Positions 17,502-26,943 of a DNA stretch of 64,000 nt are shown here, piece by piece; position 1 is the first letter of the stretch; each line of letters opens with the position of its first letter. Below the pieces are notes generated by a model. The model had not been told where the DNA came from. It saw only the letters and a list, made by a program, of their open reading frames with translations, and did no database searches. Made by a program: the position numbers and the translations under genes. The stretch comes from Salinimicrobium soli (GTDB lineage: Bacteria > Bacteroidota > Bacteroidia > Flavobacteriales > Flavobacteriaceae): positions 620,001-684,000 of the forward strand of contig NZ_JBLUWW010000003.1 of NCBI RefSeq assembly GCF_048323655.1, given 5' to 3'.

Positions 17502-19943
17502 ATGCCCTTCAAAAAGTCTTTTTTAGCCCTTTTCCTGCTCATAAGTCTTTGCTCCTATTCGCAGGAGGAAGCACTTCCGGAGAAAAGAAGTTATACAGCG
17601 ACAAGGATCACAGAAACTCCTGAAATTGACGGAATTCTGGATGAAGACATATGGCGAACCATTCCCGAAACTTCTAATTTTGTAATGCTCGAACCCGGAG
17701 ACGGGGAGGCTGCACCTGCTTCGCATCAAACGAAGGTGAAAATTGGGTATACAAATGAAGCTATTTATATAGGGGCTTACATGTTCGATGATGATCCTTC
17801 AACTATCAGGAGGCAGTTTGCACAACGTGACAACATTCCCGTAGCCGATGCTTTTATCGTTGATATTAACACCTATAATGACGGAGAGAACCAGACCCGC
17901 TTTATAATTACCGCTGCCGGCACCCTGGCTGATGCAAAGATACAGGGAAACAGTGAAGATGTTGCCTATAACGTGGTGTGGGAAGGACAGGTAAGTATTG
18001 ATGAGGATGGATGGTTTGCCGAATTAAGAATTCCTTACTCTGCCCTCCGGTTTCCTGAAAAAGACCAGCAACTGTGGGGACTGCAGATGGGAAGAGAGAT
18101 ACGTTCCCGCAATGAATCCTATGTTTGGAATTATATAGATAAATCTGTTGGAAAAGGAACACATTATAATGGACTTTTAAAAGGTATCAGCAATGTAAAT
18201 CCGCCGGTGCGACTTAGTTTATATCCTTACCTGTCGGGAGAAGTAGATCAATACGATGGGACTACCAGTACTGCTTTTAACGCAGGAATGGACCTTAAAT
18301 ACGGCCTTAGTGATGCTTTTACTCTGGATGCAACTCTTGTGCCCGACTTCGGTCAAACTGCTTATGATGAGGTAGAGCTAAACCTGGGACCTTTTGAGCA
18401 GACTTTTGGGGAAAACCGCGCCTTCTTTACGGAAGGAACCGAACTGTTCACGAAAGGAAATCTCTTCTATTCCCGCCGCATTGGTGATACCCCCACCGGG
18501 TTCAATGAGGTACAGGATCAGCAACTGGAGAATGAAGAGATCATTTCTAATCCTGAAAAAACAAACCTGCTGAATGCCCTTAAAATCTCCGGAAGGACCG
18601 AAACCGGTTTGGGAATAGGTTTCTTCAATGCCATTACTGAAGAAACGAAGGCTGAATTAAGGAATACTGAAACCGGAGAAACACGGAAGGTGGTGACCGA
18701 GCCATTTACCAACTATAATATCTTTGTGCTTGATCAGCAATTCGACCAAAAATCTTCGGTTTCTGTGATCAATACCAATGTTATTCGAGAAGGGAATTTC
18801 AGGGATGGGAATGTCTCAGCATTCCTTTTTGACGTATATAACAACTCCAGCTCCTTTAATTTTTCCGGAGAAGCAAAGATGAGTCGGGTGAATCTCCCGG
18901 ACAGGAATAAGACCGGATTTTCTTCCACTCTGGCTTTTGAACGCACAAAGGGAAATTTCAGGTATGGTGTCAGACACCGGTTTGCCAATGAGACCTTTGA
19001 TATTAATGATCTAGGTGTCAATTTTACCAATAACTATAACAACTTTTTCTGGGAAACTTCGTATCGAACTTTCAAGCCGCAGGGAATTTTTAATCAATAC
19101 CGTGTTCAGGTCTACGGAAATCATCGACGCAGGTACCAACCGGATGTCACTGTGGGCTCCGGAATTGGGTCCAGTTTCTTTGGTGTGACACGCGAACGCT
19201 TTGCTTTTGGAGGTTCTCTGGAGGCAAATACGAAGTTTAAGGACTTTTTTGAACCCCGAAAAGAAGGCAGGTATATTCAATATCCCGAAAGTGCCGACGT
19301 GGGAGCCTGGGTTTCTTCAGATTACCGGAAGAAATTCGCGTATGACATACGTCTTAATTATGGCCAGTTCTTTGAAAATAATAACGACGAGATCAGGTTG
19401 CGGGTGAAGCCAAGATTTAGGTTCAGCAATCATTTTCTGCTCATCTATTCGTTCAATTACAAAAAGGAGAACAATCGGGACAGTTTTGTTGAACTTCTTC
19501 CGCGGAATATCATTTTTGGAAGCAGGGACATCGAAAGTGTAGAAAATTCACTGCAGGGAACCTATAATTTCAATACGAGATCGGCTCTCAACCTGAGTTT
19601 CCGTAACTTCTGGTCAGCTGCTACCTTTGCAGATGATGAATTTACAAGCCTGGGAGAAGAAGGGAATTTGTCTCCGTTCAACTATGTGGTTACTGAAGAC
19701 AATGATCCTGATGCTAATTTTAATATCTGGAATCTTGACCTTAGCTACCAATGGCGCTTTGCCCCTGGTAGTGAGATGATCCTGCTCTATCGAAATTCCA
19801 TTTTCAATCTTGATAAACAAAGTGAGTTGAATTATTTAAACAGTCTTGAAAACCTTTTTCAGGAGCCGGCGAGACATAATCTTTCCCTGCGGGTAGTCTA
19901 TTATTTGGACTATAATACCATGAAAAATGTAATTAAAAGCTAA
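17502..19943 (+). CDS. Secreted DUF5916 outer-membrane-type protein with CBM9-like N-domain
   Basis: This 813-residue protein starts with a signal peptide (MPFKKSFLALFLLISLCSYSQ). Residues about 35-220 form a carbohydrate-binding CBM9-like domain, marked by ETPEIDGILDEDIW and NEAIYIGAYMFDDDPS. The remainder is a beta-rich DUF5916 region with alternating aromatic strands, which fits an outer-membrane barrel. The family is widespread in Bacteroidota and its function is not established; binding or transport of a glycan or peptide is inference. It is transcribed alone or with the ABC ATPase starting 22 bp downstream. Confidence 0.85.
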   Translation: MPFKKSFLALFLLISLCSYSQEEALPEKRSYTATRITETPEIDGILDEDIWRTIPETSNFVMLEPGDGEAAPASHQTKVKIGYTNEAIYIGAYMFDDDPSTIRRQFAQRDNIPVADAFIVDINTYNDGENQTRFIITAAGTLADAKIQGNSEDVAYNVVWEGQVSIDEDGWFAELRIPYSALRFPEKDQQLWGLQMGREIRSRNESYVWNYIDKSVGKGTHYNGLLKGISNVNPPVRLSLYPYLSGEVDQYDGTTSTAFNAGMDLKYGLSDAFTLDATLVPDFGQTAYDEVELNLGPFEQTFGENRAFFTEGTELFTKGNLFYSRRIGDTPTGFNEVQDQQLENEEIISNPEKTNLLNALKISGRTETGLGIGFFNAITEETKAELRNTETGETRKVVTEPFTNYNIFVLDQQFDQKSSVSVINTNVIREGNFRDGNVSAFLFDVYNNSSSFNFSGEAKMSRVNLPDRNKTGFSSTLAFERTKGNFRYGVRHRFANETFDINDLGVNFTNNYNNFFWETSYRTFKPQGIFNQYRVQVYGNHRRRYQPDVTVGSGIGSSFFGVTRERFAFGGSLEANTKFKDFFEPRKEGRYIQYPESADVGAWVSSDYRKKFAYDIRLNYGQFFENNNDEIRLRVKPRFRFSNHFLLIYSFNYKKENNRDSFVELLPRNIIFGSRDIESVENSLQGTYNFNTRSALNLSFRNFWSAATFADDEFTSLGEEGNLSPFNYVVTEDNDPDANFNIWNLDLSYQWRFAPGSEMILLYRNSIFNLDKQSELNYLNSLENLFQEPARHNLSLRVVYYLDYNTMKNVIKS

Positions 19944-19965
19944 TATTGCAGTAGAACTTTAGTAA

Positions 19966-20625
19966 ATGATCGAAGCACGTAGTATCCACAAAACTTATAA
20001 CGACCTCCACGTACTTAAGGGAGTTGACCTGCACATTGGCAAAGGCGAAATAGTTTCTATTGTGGGCGCTTCGGGAGCCGGAAAGACTACTTTACTGCAG
20101 ATCCTGGGTACACTTGAGAAGCCCGATCGCTGGAATGGCAGCGGGCTTGAAGTCAACGGTATTAATGTGAATTCCCTCTCTTCAAAGGAGATCGCCCGCT
20201 TCCGGAATGAGAACATCGGCTTCATTTTTCAATTCCACCAATTACTACCTGAGTTCACGGCATTAGAGAATATTTGTATTCCGGCGTTCATACATAATAC
20301 TCCTAAAGAAAAAGCAGAACAAAGAGCAAACGAACTTCTGGGATTTTTGGGCTTGTCGAATAGGGCGCATCATAAACCGTCAGAAATGAGTGGTGGCGAG
20401 CAGCAGCGTGTGGCGGTAGCACGATCATTGATCAATAATCCCGGGGTGATCTTTGCCGATGAACCTTCCGGAAACCTCGATAGTGAATCGGCAGAGAATC
20501 TACACAAGCTCTTCTTTGATCTGCGGAAGGAATTTGGCCAGACTTTTGTAATCGTTACACACAACGAAGAACTGGCTAACATGGCAGACCGAAAACTGAC
20601 TATGGTAGACGGTAAGATTTTATAA
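19966..20625 (+). CDS. lolD: LolD-like ABC transporter ATPase
   Basis: This 219-residue ATPase resembles LolD, which drives release of lipoproteins from the inner membrane together with LolC/E permeases. Walker A is GASGAGKT (34-41), the Q-loop is FIFQFHQLLPEFTALENI, the ABC signature is SGGEQQRVAVARSL near 141-154 and Walker B is GVIFADEPSGNLD. Bacteroidota often carry this gene away from its permease genes, and no permease is adjacent here. MacB- or FtsE-like roles are alternatives. A weak -7-like element TAATATTG overlaps the previous stop codon at 19941-19948. Confidence 0.85.
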   Translation: MIEARSIHKTYNDLHVLKGVDLHIGKGEIVSIVGASGAGKTTLLQILGTLEKPDRWNGSGLEVNGINVNSLSSKEIARFRNENIGFIFQFHQLLPEFTALENICIPAFIHNTPKEKAEQRANELLGFLGLSNRAHHKPSEMSGGEQQRVAVARSLINNPGVIFADEPSGNLDSESAENLHKLFFDLRKEFGQTFVIVTHNEELANMADRKLTMVDGKIL

Positions 20626-20647
20626 CCGAACAAAAATTTCCCTTTTT

Positions 20648-21412
20648 TTGAAACCTTCAGAATTAAAAGAATTCCTTGATTTTAAGGTCGAACAGTATAA
20701 TACACCTGAATTTATTGAGACTGACCCGGTGCAGATCCCGCACCAGTTCACTAAAAAAGAGGATATTGAGATCTCCGGTTTTCTAACCGCCGTTATTTCC
20801 TGGGGAAATAGAAAAAGCATTCTGAAGAACACGAATTCTATGATGGAGCTGCTGGGGAATGCTCCTTTTGATTTTGTAATGAATCATTCCGAAGAAGATC
20901 TAGAAGGGCTTCAGAATTTTGTTCACCGCACATTCAACGGAACCGATTTGATTTATTTTGTAACCGCCCTTCGGAATATTTATAGCAGACATGGCGGCCT
21001 GGAAAGCATCTTCAGTAATTATTCAGATAATGGTTCTTTACAGCCTGCCATTCACGAGTTTAAGAAAATATTTTTTGAGCTTCCGCACGAGCAACGTACC
21101 GAGAAACATGTGAGCGACCCGCTTAAGAATTCAGCGGCAAAAAGGATCAATATGTACCTGCGGTGGATGGTACGGGAAGATGCCGGAAATGTGGATTTTG
21201 GCATATGGAAAAGGATCTCCCCCTCACAACTGTCCTGCCCATTAGATGTTCACTCCGGAAATGTTGCCAGAAAACTCGGACTTTTGAAGCGAAAGCAAAA
21301 TGATGCGAAGGCACTTTTGGAGTTGGATACCAGTCTGCGGAAATTGGACCCCAATGATCCTGTGAAATATGACTATGCCCTCTTCGGCTTAGGGGTATTT
21401 GAGAAATATTAA
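20648..21412 (+). CDS. TIGR02757-family protein, TTG start
   Basis: This 254-residue conserved protein of the TIGR02757 family has unknown function. No ATG lies near the N-terminus. TTG at 20648 gives MKPSELKEFLDFKVEQYN, which matches the usual N-terminus of the family, so a TTG start is well supported. Conserved segments include SGFLTAVISWGNRKSI (about 44-59) and the C-terminal PLDVHSGNVARKLGLLKRKQND near 198-219, with a helical layout reminiscent of helix-hairpin-helix glycosylases. It follows the ABC ATPase gene by 22 bp. Confidence 0.85.
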   Translation: MKPSELKEFLDFKVEQYNTPEFIETDPVQIPHQFTKKEDIEISGFLTAVISWGNRKSILKNTNSMMELLGNAPFDFVMNHSEEDLEGLQNFVHRTFNGTDLIYFVTALRNIYSRHGGLESIFSNYSDNGSLQPAIHEFKKIFFELPHEQRTEKHVSDPLKNSAAKRINMYLRWMVREDAGNVDFGIWKRISPSQLSCPLDVHSGNVARKLGLLKRKQNDAKALLELDTSLRKLDPNDPVKYDYALFGLGVFEKY

Positions 21413-21507
21413 GCAATATTTACTAAAAACCCATAAAATCATTAAGGTAATCTATTACTTTAATGCATATTTAATATCTTTAGCCTATAACAGGTAGATA
21501 ATTAATT

Positions 21508-22701
21508 ATGCCAAGTTCCCGTTTCCAGGAGTATGAAGATCTCAATCCACCATTGTCTGAGGAATTCCATATTCTTAAAACAGCTCCTAAAAAGGATTAT
21601 ACCGATATACTTTTTTTAGCTACCCAGATCTGTGAATCTCCTATTGCGATCCTTAAAGTAGTGGAAGGTGACAGCAGTTATGTCAAGGCTGCCGTGGGTA
21701 TTGAGGCAGAAGATGTTCCCTCAGACACTAATTTTTGGCAGGTTGTTTTGGACGAGGGCGATCTTTTGATTGTCCCCGATCTTTCCACAGATATTCGGTT
21801 TAGCAGCAAACCTTTTGACAATCTCACCTTTTTCGCAGCAGTGCCTCTGTTTACTCCGCAGGGAGAGAAACTGGGCGCTTTACTGGTTTTTGATCATCAG
21901 GAAAAGGTGCTGGACAACAATCAGAAGATGGCTCTAAAGATCCTGGCCGAGCAGGTTTTGAATCTGGTAGCTTTCCGGAAGCAGAACAATGAACTCCAAC
22001 GCGTACAGAATAACCTGGAACAGAAATATTCCGATCTGGAAAAGTTTGCCAGCGTGGTTTCTCACGATATTAAATCACCCCTGGCGAATATTATTTCCCT
22101 TACAGACCTCCTGAAGGAAGAAAATAAAGGAAACTTTGATGAAGAGACCCGTCAGTATCTTGACTTCCTTTCTCAGGCTTCCCATAGCCTAAGGAACTAT
22201 GTTGACGGATTGCTGATATTCTACCGCAGTGAAAAGATCCTGGAAAAAGAAGAGGAAGATGTTGATCTTAATAGCTTTTTTGAAAATATAGTAAAACTGT
22301 ATTCCGTAATTCCCAACGTAGAGATCACCTACCCTACCTACGGGCATCTGGAAAAGGTAAATAAAGCCGCTCTTTCTCAGATCTTCCTGAATTTGATCAG
22401 CAATGCCCTGAAGTACAATCACAAGGAACACCGAAAAGTAGATGTCATTTTTAGACCTGAAGAGAAATTCTACTTTTTTGAAGTAAGGGATAACGGAGAC
22501 GGGATCCCAAAGGAAAGTTTAGATCACATTTTTGATCTCTTTGCAACCCTTGATGGGAACGACCGCGACGGTAATCCCGGCAGTGGAATTGGGCTTGCCA
22601 CGGTGAAGAAAATGGTGCAACATATGGGCGGCGATATAGAAGTTGAATCCCAACCCGGGGAAGGAAGTAATTTTAAATTCAAAATTAAAAGGTGGTCCTA
22701 A
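21508..22701 (+). CDS. Cytoplasmic GAF-domain sensor histidine kinase
   Basis: This 397-residue kinase has no membrane segment. A GAF sensory domain occupies about 25-150 (FLATQICESPIAIL; FWQVVLDEGDLLIVPDL), a short coiled coil about 155-178, the H-box has H186 in VVSHDIKSPLANI, and the HATPase_c domain follows with the N-box LNLISNALKYN, G1 DNGDGIP and G2 GSGIGLATVKKMV. It should autophosphorylate and signal through a response regulator, but none is adjacent. The ligand of the GAF domain is unknown. It is transcribed on its own or with the BatA gene 37 bp downstream. Confidence 0.9.
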   Translation: MPSSRFQEYEDLNPPLSEEFHILKTAPKKDYTDILFLATQICESPIAILKVVEGDSSYVKAAVGIEAEDVPSDTNFWQVVLDEGDLLIVPDLSTDIRFSSKPFDNLTFFAAVPLFTPQGEKLGALLVFDHQEKVLDNNQKMALKILAEQVLNLVAFRKQNNELQRVQNNLEQKYSDLEKFASVVSHDIKSPLANIISLTDLLKEENKGNFDEETRQYLDFLSQASHSLRNYVDGLLIFYRSEKILEKEEEDVDLNSFFENIVKLYSVIPNVEITYPTYGHLEKVNKAALSQIFLNLISNALKYNHKEHRKVDVIFRPEEKFYFFEVRDNGDGIPKESLDHIFDLFATLDGNDRDGNPGSGIGLATVKKMVQHMGGDIEVESQPGEGSNFKFKIKRWS

Positions 22702-22738
22702 GCTCTTTTCTTACATTTGATTAAAAGTAACCCGGGGA

Positions 22739-24664
22739 ATGCAGTTTAAAAATCCAGAACTTCTTTATGCACTGTTCTTACTGATCATCCCCATCCTCGT
22801 CCATCTTTTTCAGTTACGCAGATTCCGGCCCCAGGAGTTTACCAACGTAAAATTCCTCAAAAAAGCTGTTTTACAGACCCGTAAAAGCTCTCAACTCAAG
22901 AAATATCTCATACTTTTTACCCGGCTTCTGCTATTGGCCAGTGCGATCCTGGCTTTTGCGCAGCCATATTTTCCTTCAGCAGCACCCGCTTTTGAAAAGA
23001 AAGAAACAGTTATCTATCTCGATAATTCCTATAGCATGCAGGCGAAAGGTAAAAATGGTGTCCTTTTAAAAAGGGGAATTCAGGACCTGCTTGAAAATAT
23101 ACCTGAAGAAGAAACAGTAACTCTTTTTACGAATGACAGCGAAGTGAAGAATGTAAGCGGAGCAGAGCTTCGGAAAACGCTTCAGCAACTAGATTATTCA
23201 GCGGGACAACTCGATCTTAACCAGGTCTTGCTGAAGGCCCGGAACAGCTTTTCGTCTGCTTCCGGAAATCAGAAGAATTTTATCGCTATTTCCGATTTTC
23301 AGCAACGGGACCCAAATACAGAACCGCTCACCGGGATCAATACCTATTTGGTGAATATGAAACCCAACCAGCTAAGGAATGTGTCGCTGGATACCGCCTT
23401 TTTAGAACACTCCGGATTGGAAGAATACACTCTGGCCGTAAGTCTTAAAGCTTCCGAAGAAAATCTTTCCGATGAATTACCTGTGGCCTTGTATGACGGG
23501 AAAAAGCTTCTGGCCAAGAAGACTCTGAAGTTCGAGGAAACCCCTGAAATAAAGACCAGTTTTACCCTTCCTGCAGAACCTATTAAAAATGGCATTTTAC
23601 GAATAGAAGACAACGGGCTGAGTTTTGACGACGTGCTGTATTTCAGTATCAATGAAGTAGACCCGGTACAGGTGGTGATCATTGGGAAAGGCGATGATAC
23701 TTTTTTAAAACGCATCTACACCGAACCGGAATTCGAGGTGAGCAGTTTTGCACAGGAAAGCATTGATTATACCAGGCTTTCCCAGACAGATGTGGTGGTT
23801 CTTAATGAATTGAATTCCATTTCTTCTTCGATCGCCAATTCCCTGAAGCAACTTCTCGAGGAACAGGTGTACCTGATCGTCATCCCTTCTGAAAATGCCG
23901 ATATACAAAGCTATAATTACCTTTTTAGAAACACTGGGTTCCCTTCTTTTTCAGAAAAAATACTTCAGGAAAAACTGGTGACAGAGATCGCTTTTTCACA
24001 CCCGTTGTATGAGCAGGTCTTTGATGAGCGGGTGAAGAATTTTCAGTACCCAAAGGTCCAATCTTATTATCGCACTACCGGTGGCGGAAATGCAGTTTTG
24101 AGATATGACAGCGGCGAAGCTTTTCTACTGGAACGCGAAAACATTTTTGTGTTCACGGCAGCGCTGAATGAAAAGAATTCAAACTTCAGGAATTCCCCGC
24201 TAATTGTTCCTACTTTTTTCAACATTGGAAATCTTTCTGTAAGCCCACCCCGCCTCTATTATAATGTTGGTCAGCCACAAAATATTAACGTAGGCGCTGA
24301 ATTAGGTCCAGATGAGATCCTGACGCTTTCCGGAAGGCGTGGAACTTTTATTCCGAGGCAACAAAGATATCAGAACAAGGTGGAGCTTTTTCTTCAAGAA
24401 GATCCTGAAACTGCCGGGCATTTTGTTCTGAAGCAGGATACTTCCGCAGTAAATACGCTGAGTTTCAACCTTGACAGGCGGGAAAGTGATCTTACCTACG
24501 GAAAAATTAAACCTTCAGAAAATGTGGAGGTGGTACAAAATATACCTGATGTTTTTGACCGTATTCAAAGTGCCAATGAAGTTGACATGCTTTGGAAATG
24601 GTTTGTTATTTTTGCTTTGATTTTCTTACTCACTGAAATGCTTATTCTAAAATTCCTTAAATGA
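22739..24664 (+). CDS. BatA-domain membrane protein
   Basis: This 641-residue protein begins with the BatA domain: MQFKNPELLYALFLLIIPILVHLFQLRRFR has the first membrane helix, and LILFTRLLLLASAILAFAQPYF near 57-78 the second. A von Willebrand-A-like region follows (ETVIYLDNSYSMQAKG, about 87-102, with a partial MIDAS motif DxSxS), and a third helix closes the C-terminus (VIFALIFLLTEMLILKFL). Such proteins resemble parts of the Bacteroides aerotolerance operon, but this copy stands outside one. Its stop overlaps the dihydroorotase start by 4 bp (ATGA), which implies coupling. Confidence 0.85.
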   Translation: MQFKNPELLYALFLLIIPILVHLFQLRRFRPQEFTNVKFLKKAVLQTRKSSQLKKYLILFTRLLLLASAILAFAQPYFPSAAPAFEKKETVIYLDNSYSMQAKGKNGVLLKRGIQDLLENIPEEETVTLFTNDSEVKNVSGAELRKTLQQLDYSAGQLDLNQVLLKARNSFSSASGNQKNFIAISDFQQRDPNTEPLTGINTYLVNMKPNQLRNVSLDTAFLEHSGLEEYTLAVSLKASEENLSDELPVALYDGKKLLAKKTLKFEETPEIKTSFTLPAEPIKNGILRIEDNGLSFDDVLYFSINEVDPVQVVIIGKGDDTFLKRIYTEPEFEVSSFAQESIDYTRLSQTDVVVLNELNSISSSIANSLKQLLEEQVYLIVIPSENADIQSYNYLFRNTGFPSFSEKILQEKLVTEIAFSHPLYEQVFDERVKNFQYPKVQSYYRTTGGGNAVLRYDSGEAFLLERENIFVFTAALNEKNSNFRNSPLIVPTFFNIGNLSVSPPRLYYNVGQPQNINVGAELGPDEILTLSGRRGTFIPRQQRYQNKVELFLQEDPETAGHFVLKQDTSAVNTLSFNLDRRESDLTYGKIKPSENVEVVQNIPDVFDRIQSANEVDMLWKWFVIFALIFLLTEMLILKFLK

Positions 24665-25920
24665 AAATACTGGTCAGATCTGCAAAAATCGTTGATAACG
24701 AAAGTCCGTACAACAACAAGGTGATGGATATACTTGTTGAAGACGGCATCATTAAAGAAATCGCACCTTCTATAAAGGCTAAAAAAGTTGACCGGGAGAT
24801 CAGTTTCGGAAATTTACATGTATCGCAGGGATGGTTTGACAGTAGTGTGAGTTTTGGGGAACCCGGCTATGAAGACAGGGAAACCCTGGAGAATGGTTTG
24901 CTTACCGCGGGAAAAAGTGGTTTTACAGGTATCGCCCTGAACCCGGGGAATGATCCCGTGACTGATAACAAAGGCGCCGTTGCTTTTCTGAAGAACAAGG
25001 CAGAAAAAAGCGCTGTTTCGCTCTATCCTATTGGTGCCCTCACCCGTAAAAGCGAAGGCAAGGATATGGCCGAACTTTTTGATATGCAACAGGCCGGAGC
25101 GATAGCCTTTGTGGACCATAAACATTCGGTTTCCAACCCCAATATGCTGAAGCTGGCCCTTCAGTATTCGCAGAACTTCGACGGGCTTGTCATGTCTTTT
25201 CCGCAGGAAGATAAAATTGCTGGAATTGGCCAGGTGAATGAGCAGGAAAACAGCACCCTACTCGGATTAAAAGGAATTCCTGCCCTGGCAGAAGAACTGC
25301 AGATCATCCGTGACCTTTATATTCTGGAATACACCGGCGGGAAATTGCATATTCCGACTATTTCAACTGCAAAATCTGTAGATATCATTCGCGATGCGAA
25401 AGAAAAAGGGCTGGATGTTACCTGTAGCGTTGCCATTCATAATCTCTTTTTTACTGATGATGCGCTGAAGGAATTCGACACAAATGCAAAAGTATTGCCG
25501 CCCCTGCGCACAAAAGCTGATGTAAAAGCTTTACTGGCCGGTTTGCGTGATGGCACAATTGATATGGTGACCAGCGATCACACCCCAATGGATGTAGAGC
25601 ATAAAAAAGTGGAGTTCGATAATGCCCTTTTTGGAACCACCGGGCTCGAATCTGCTCTGGGGGCATTATTACAATTGGTGACCTTAAAAACTGCCATAAA
25701 ATTGCTCACAGCGGGAAAAAGCCGCTTCAATGTACCTGAATCTGTTATTGATGAAGGATATCCTGCCGATTTCAGCTTTTTTGATCCTGATGCAGAATAC
25801 ACTTTTGAAAAAGCGAATATTTTAAGCACCTCTAAAAACAGCCTTTTTGAAGGGCAACAATTGAAAGGAAAAGTCTACGGAATTCTTTCGGGAGAAAGGT
25901 TGCTGACTTCAGAAAGTTAA
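24661..25920 (+). CDS. Dihydroorotase-like amidohydrolase lacking the metal-binding histidines
   Basis: This 419-residue protein is colinear with dihydroorotase and ends with the usual amidohydrolase small beta domain. Active enzymes carry HxH in the segment DVHVHLREPG; here that segment is D60-S-S-V-S-F-G-E-P-G69, so both histidines and the arginine are gone. The later HIxH element reads LHIPTIST, with the second His replaced by Thr, and the TDHAPH loop reads TSDHTPMD. This is the pattern of non-catalytic PyrC' proteins that scaffold aspartate transcarbamoylase. As I recall, flavobacterial homologues share it. It is co-translated with the BatA gene. A structural role is inference. Confidence 0.82.
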   Translation: MKILVRSAKIVDNESPYNNKVMDILVEDGIIKEIAPSIKAKKVDREISFGNLHVSQGWFDSSVSFGEPGYEDRETLENGLLTAGKSGFTGIALNPGNDPVTDNKGAVAFLKNKAEKSAVSLYPIGALTRKSEGKDMAELFDMQQAGAIAFVDHKHSVSNPNMLKLALQYSQNFDGLVMSFPQEDKIAGIGQVNEQENSTLLGLKGIPALAEELQIIRDLYILEYTGGKLHIPTISTAKSVDIIRDAKEKGLDVTCSVAIHNLFFTDDALKEFDTNAKVLPPLRTKADVKALLAGLRDGTIDMVTSDHTPMDVEHKKVEFDNALFGTTGLESALGALLQLVTLKTAIKLLTAGKSRFNVPESVIDEGYPADFSFFDPDAEYTFEKANILSTSKNSLFEGQQLKGKVYGILSGERLLTSES

Positions 25921-25930
25921 AAGAATAAAG

Positions 25931-25938
25931 TAATTTTG
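25931..25938 (+). promoter_or_regulatory. -7 promoter element for the 25958 gene
   Basis: TAATTTTG matches TAnnTTTG exactly and lies 19 bp before the ATG at 25958. No TTTG at the usual -33 spacing was seen, only a TTG further upstream. Confidence 0.45.
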
Positions 25939-25957
25939 TAGTCTAAAGACCACTGTC

Positions 25958-26284
25958 ATGGAAACAATAGAAGAAAAAGGGAAAGCAGCTGCTATAGTTG
26001 CATATCTTACGATTATAGGTACTATCATCGCATATTTTATGAACAACGATACCAAGAATCCGTTTGCCTCTTTCCATATTCGGCAGGCATTGGGCATTCA
26101 TATCACCTATTTTTTGCTTGGTATCCTTGTTTCCTGGTTTGACAGTTGGTGGGTCTCCAGCGCATTCTATGTCTTTATCGCCGTTCTCTGGGGCTGCGGC
26201 CTGGTAATGGCTATTCAAGGCAACAGAACCGAAGTTCCTGTCCTAGGCCCCAAGTTTCAGCAATGGTTTAGTACAGTCAATTAA
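25958..26284 (+). CDS. DUF4870-like small membrane protein
   Basis: This 108-residue protein has three hydrophobic segments: AIVAYLTIIGTIIAYFMNN (about 12-30), QALGIHITYFLLGILVSWF (about 43-61) and SAFYVFIAVLWGCGLVMAIQG (about 68-88). The motif NPFASFHIRQALGIH is typical of DUF4870/Tic20-like small membrane proteins. The stop overlaps the ATG of the next gene by one base (TAATG), so the esterase is translationally coupled. Function is unknown. Confidence 0.72.
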   Translation: METIEEKGKAAAIVAYLTIIGTIIAYFMNNDTKNPFASFHIRQALGIHITYFLLGILVSWFDSWWVSSAFYVFIAVLWGCGLVMAIQGNRTEVPVLGPKFQQWFSTVN

Positions 26285-26943
26285 TGCAAGCAAAGACCTT
26301 ATCTCTATACCACCTGGTTCGCGAACCTAAAGTTGCCGTTGAAAAAGCTCCATTGCTCATCATGCTTCACGGTTATGGCAGCAATGAAGCCGATCTATTT
26401 TCCTTTGCGGAAGAGTTACCCGATGAATTGCTGATCCTTTCTCTGCGGGCGCCTTATCCCCTGCCACCTTATGGGCATGCATGGTATGCAATCCATTGGG
26501 ACAATACCAGCGGAAAATTCAGCGATGACGAGCAGGCGATCGAGTCCCGCGAAAAAATATCAGCATTTATAGACGAAGCTATAGAAGCTTATCCGGTAGA
26601 TGCCAATAATGTGACATTGGTAGGTTTCAGCCAGGGTTGTATTCTGAGTTTTGCCGTAGCCCTGTCTTATCCTGAAAAGGTGAAGAACGTGATCGGAATG
26701 AGCGGTTATATCAATCCGGGGATCATTAAAAAGGGATGGCAAAAAAGGGATTTTTCGAACCTTTCTGTTTACTCCTCACACGGATCTTCAGACCAGGTTA
26801 TCCCGGTAGTCTGGGCAAGAAAGACTGCTCCTTTCCTCGATTCTCTGGGTATTGCTAATGTCTATTCGGAATTTCCGGTTGGCCATGGCGTGGCACCGCA
26901 AAACTTCAGGGAATTACTGAAGTGGTTGCAGGAACATCTCTAA
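26284..26943 (+). CDS. Carboxylesterase/phospholipase-type alpha/beta hydrolase
   Basis: This 219-residue hydrolase belongs to the PF02230 carboxylesterase/lysophospholipase group. The nucleophile is in GFSQGC (about residue 118), the acid in HGSSDQVIP (about 165-173) and the histidine in VGHGVAP (about 199-205); the oxyanion region is LHGYGSNEADL near 28-38. There is no signal peptide. It is probably a cytosolic esterase with unknown substrate. Its end overlaps the convergent gene at 26940 by 4 bp. Confidence 0.88.
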   Translation: MQAKTLSLYHLVREPKVAVEKAPLLIMLHGYGSNEADLFSFAEELPDELLILSLRAPYPLPPYGHAWYAIHWDNTSGKFSDDEQAIESREKISAFIDEAIEAYPVDANNVTLVGFSQGCILSFAVALSYPEKVKNVIGMSGYINPGIIKKGWQKRDFSNLSVYSSHGSSDQVIPVVWARKTAPFLDSLGIANVYSEFPVGHGVAPQNFRELLKWLQEHL

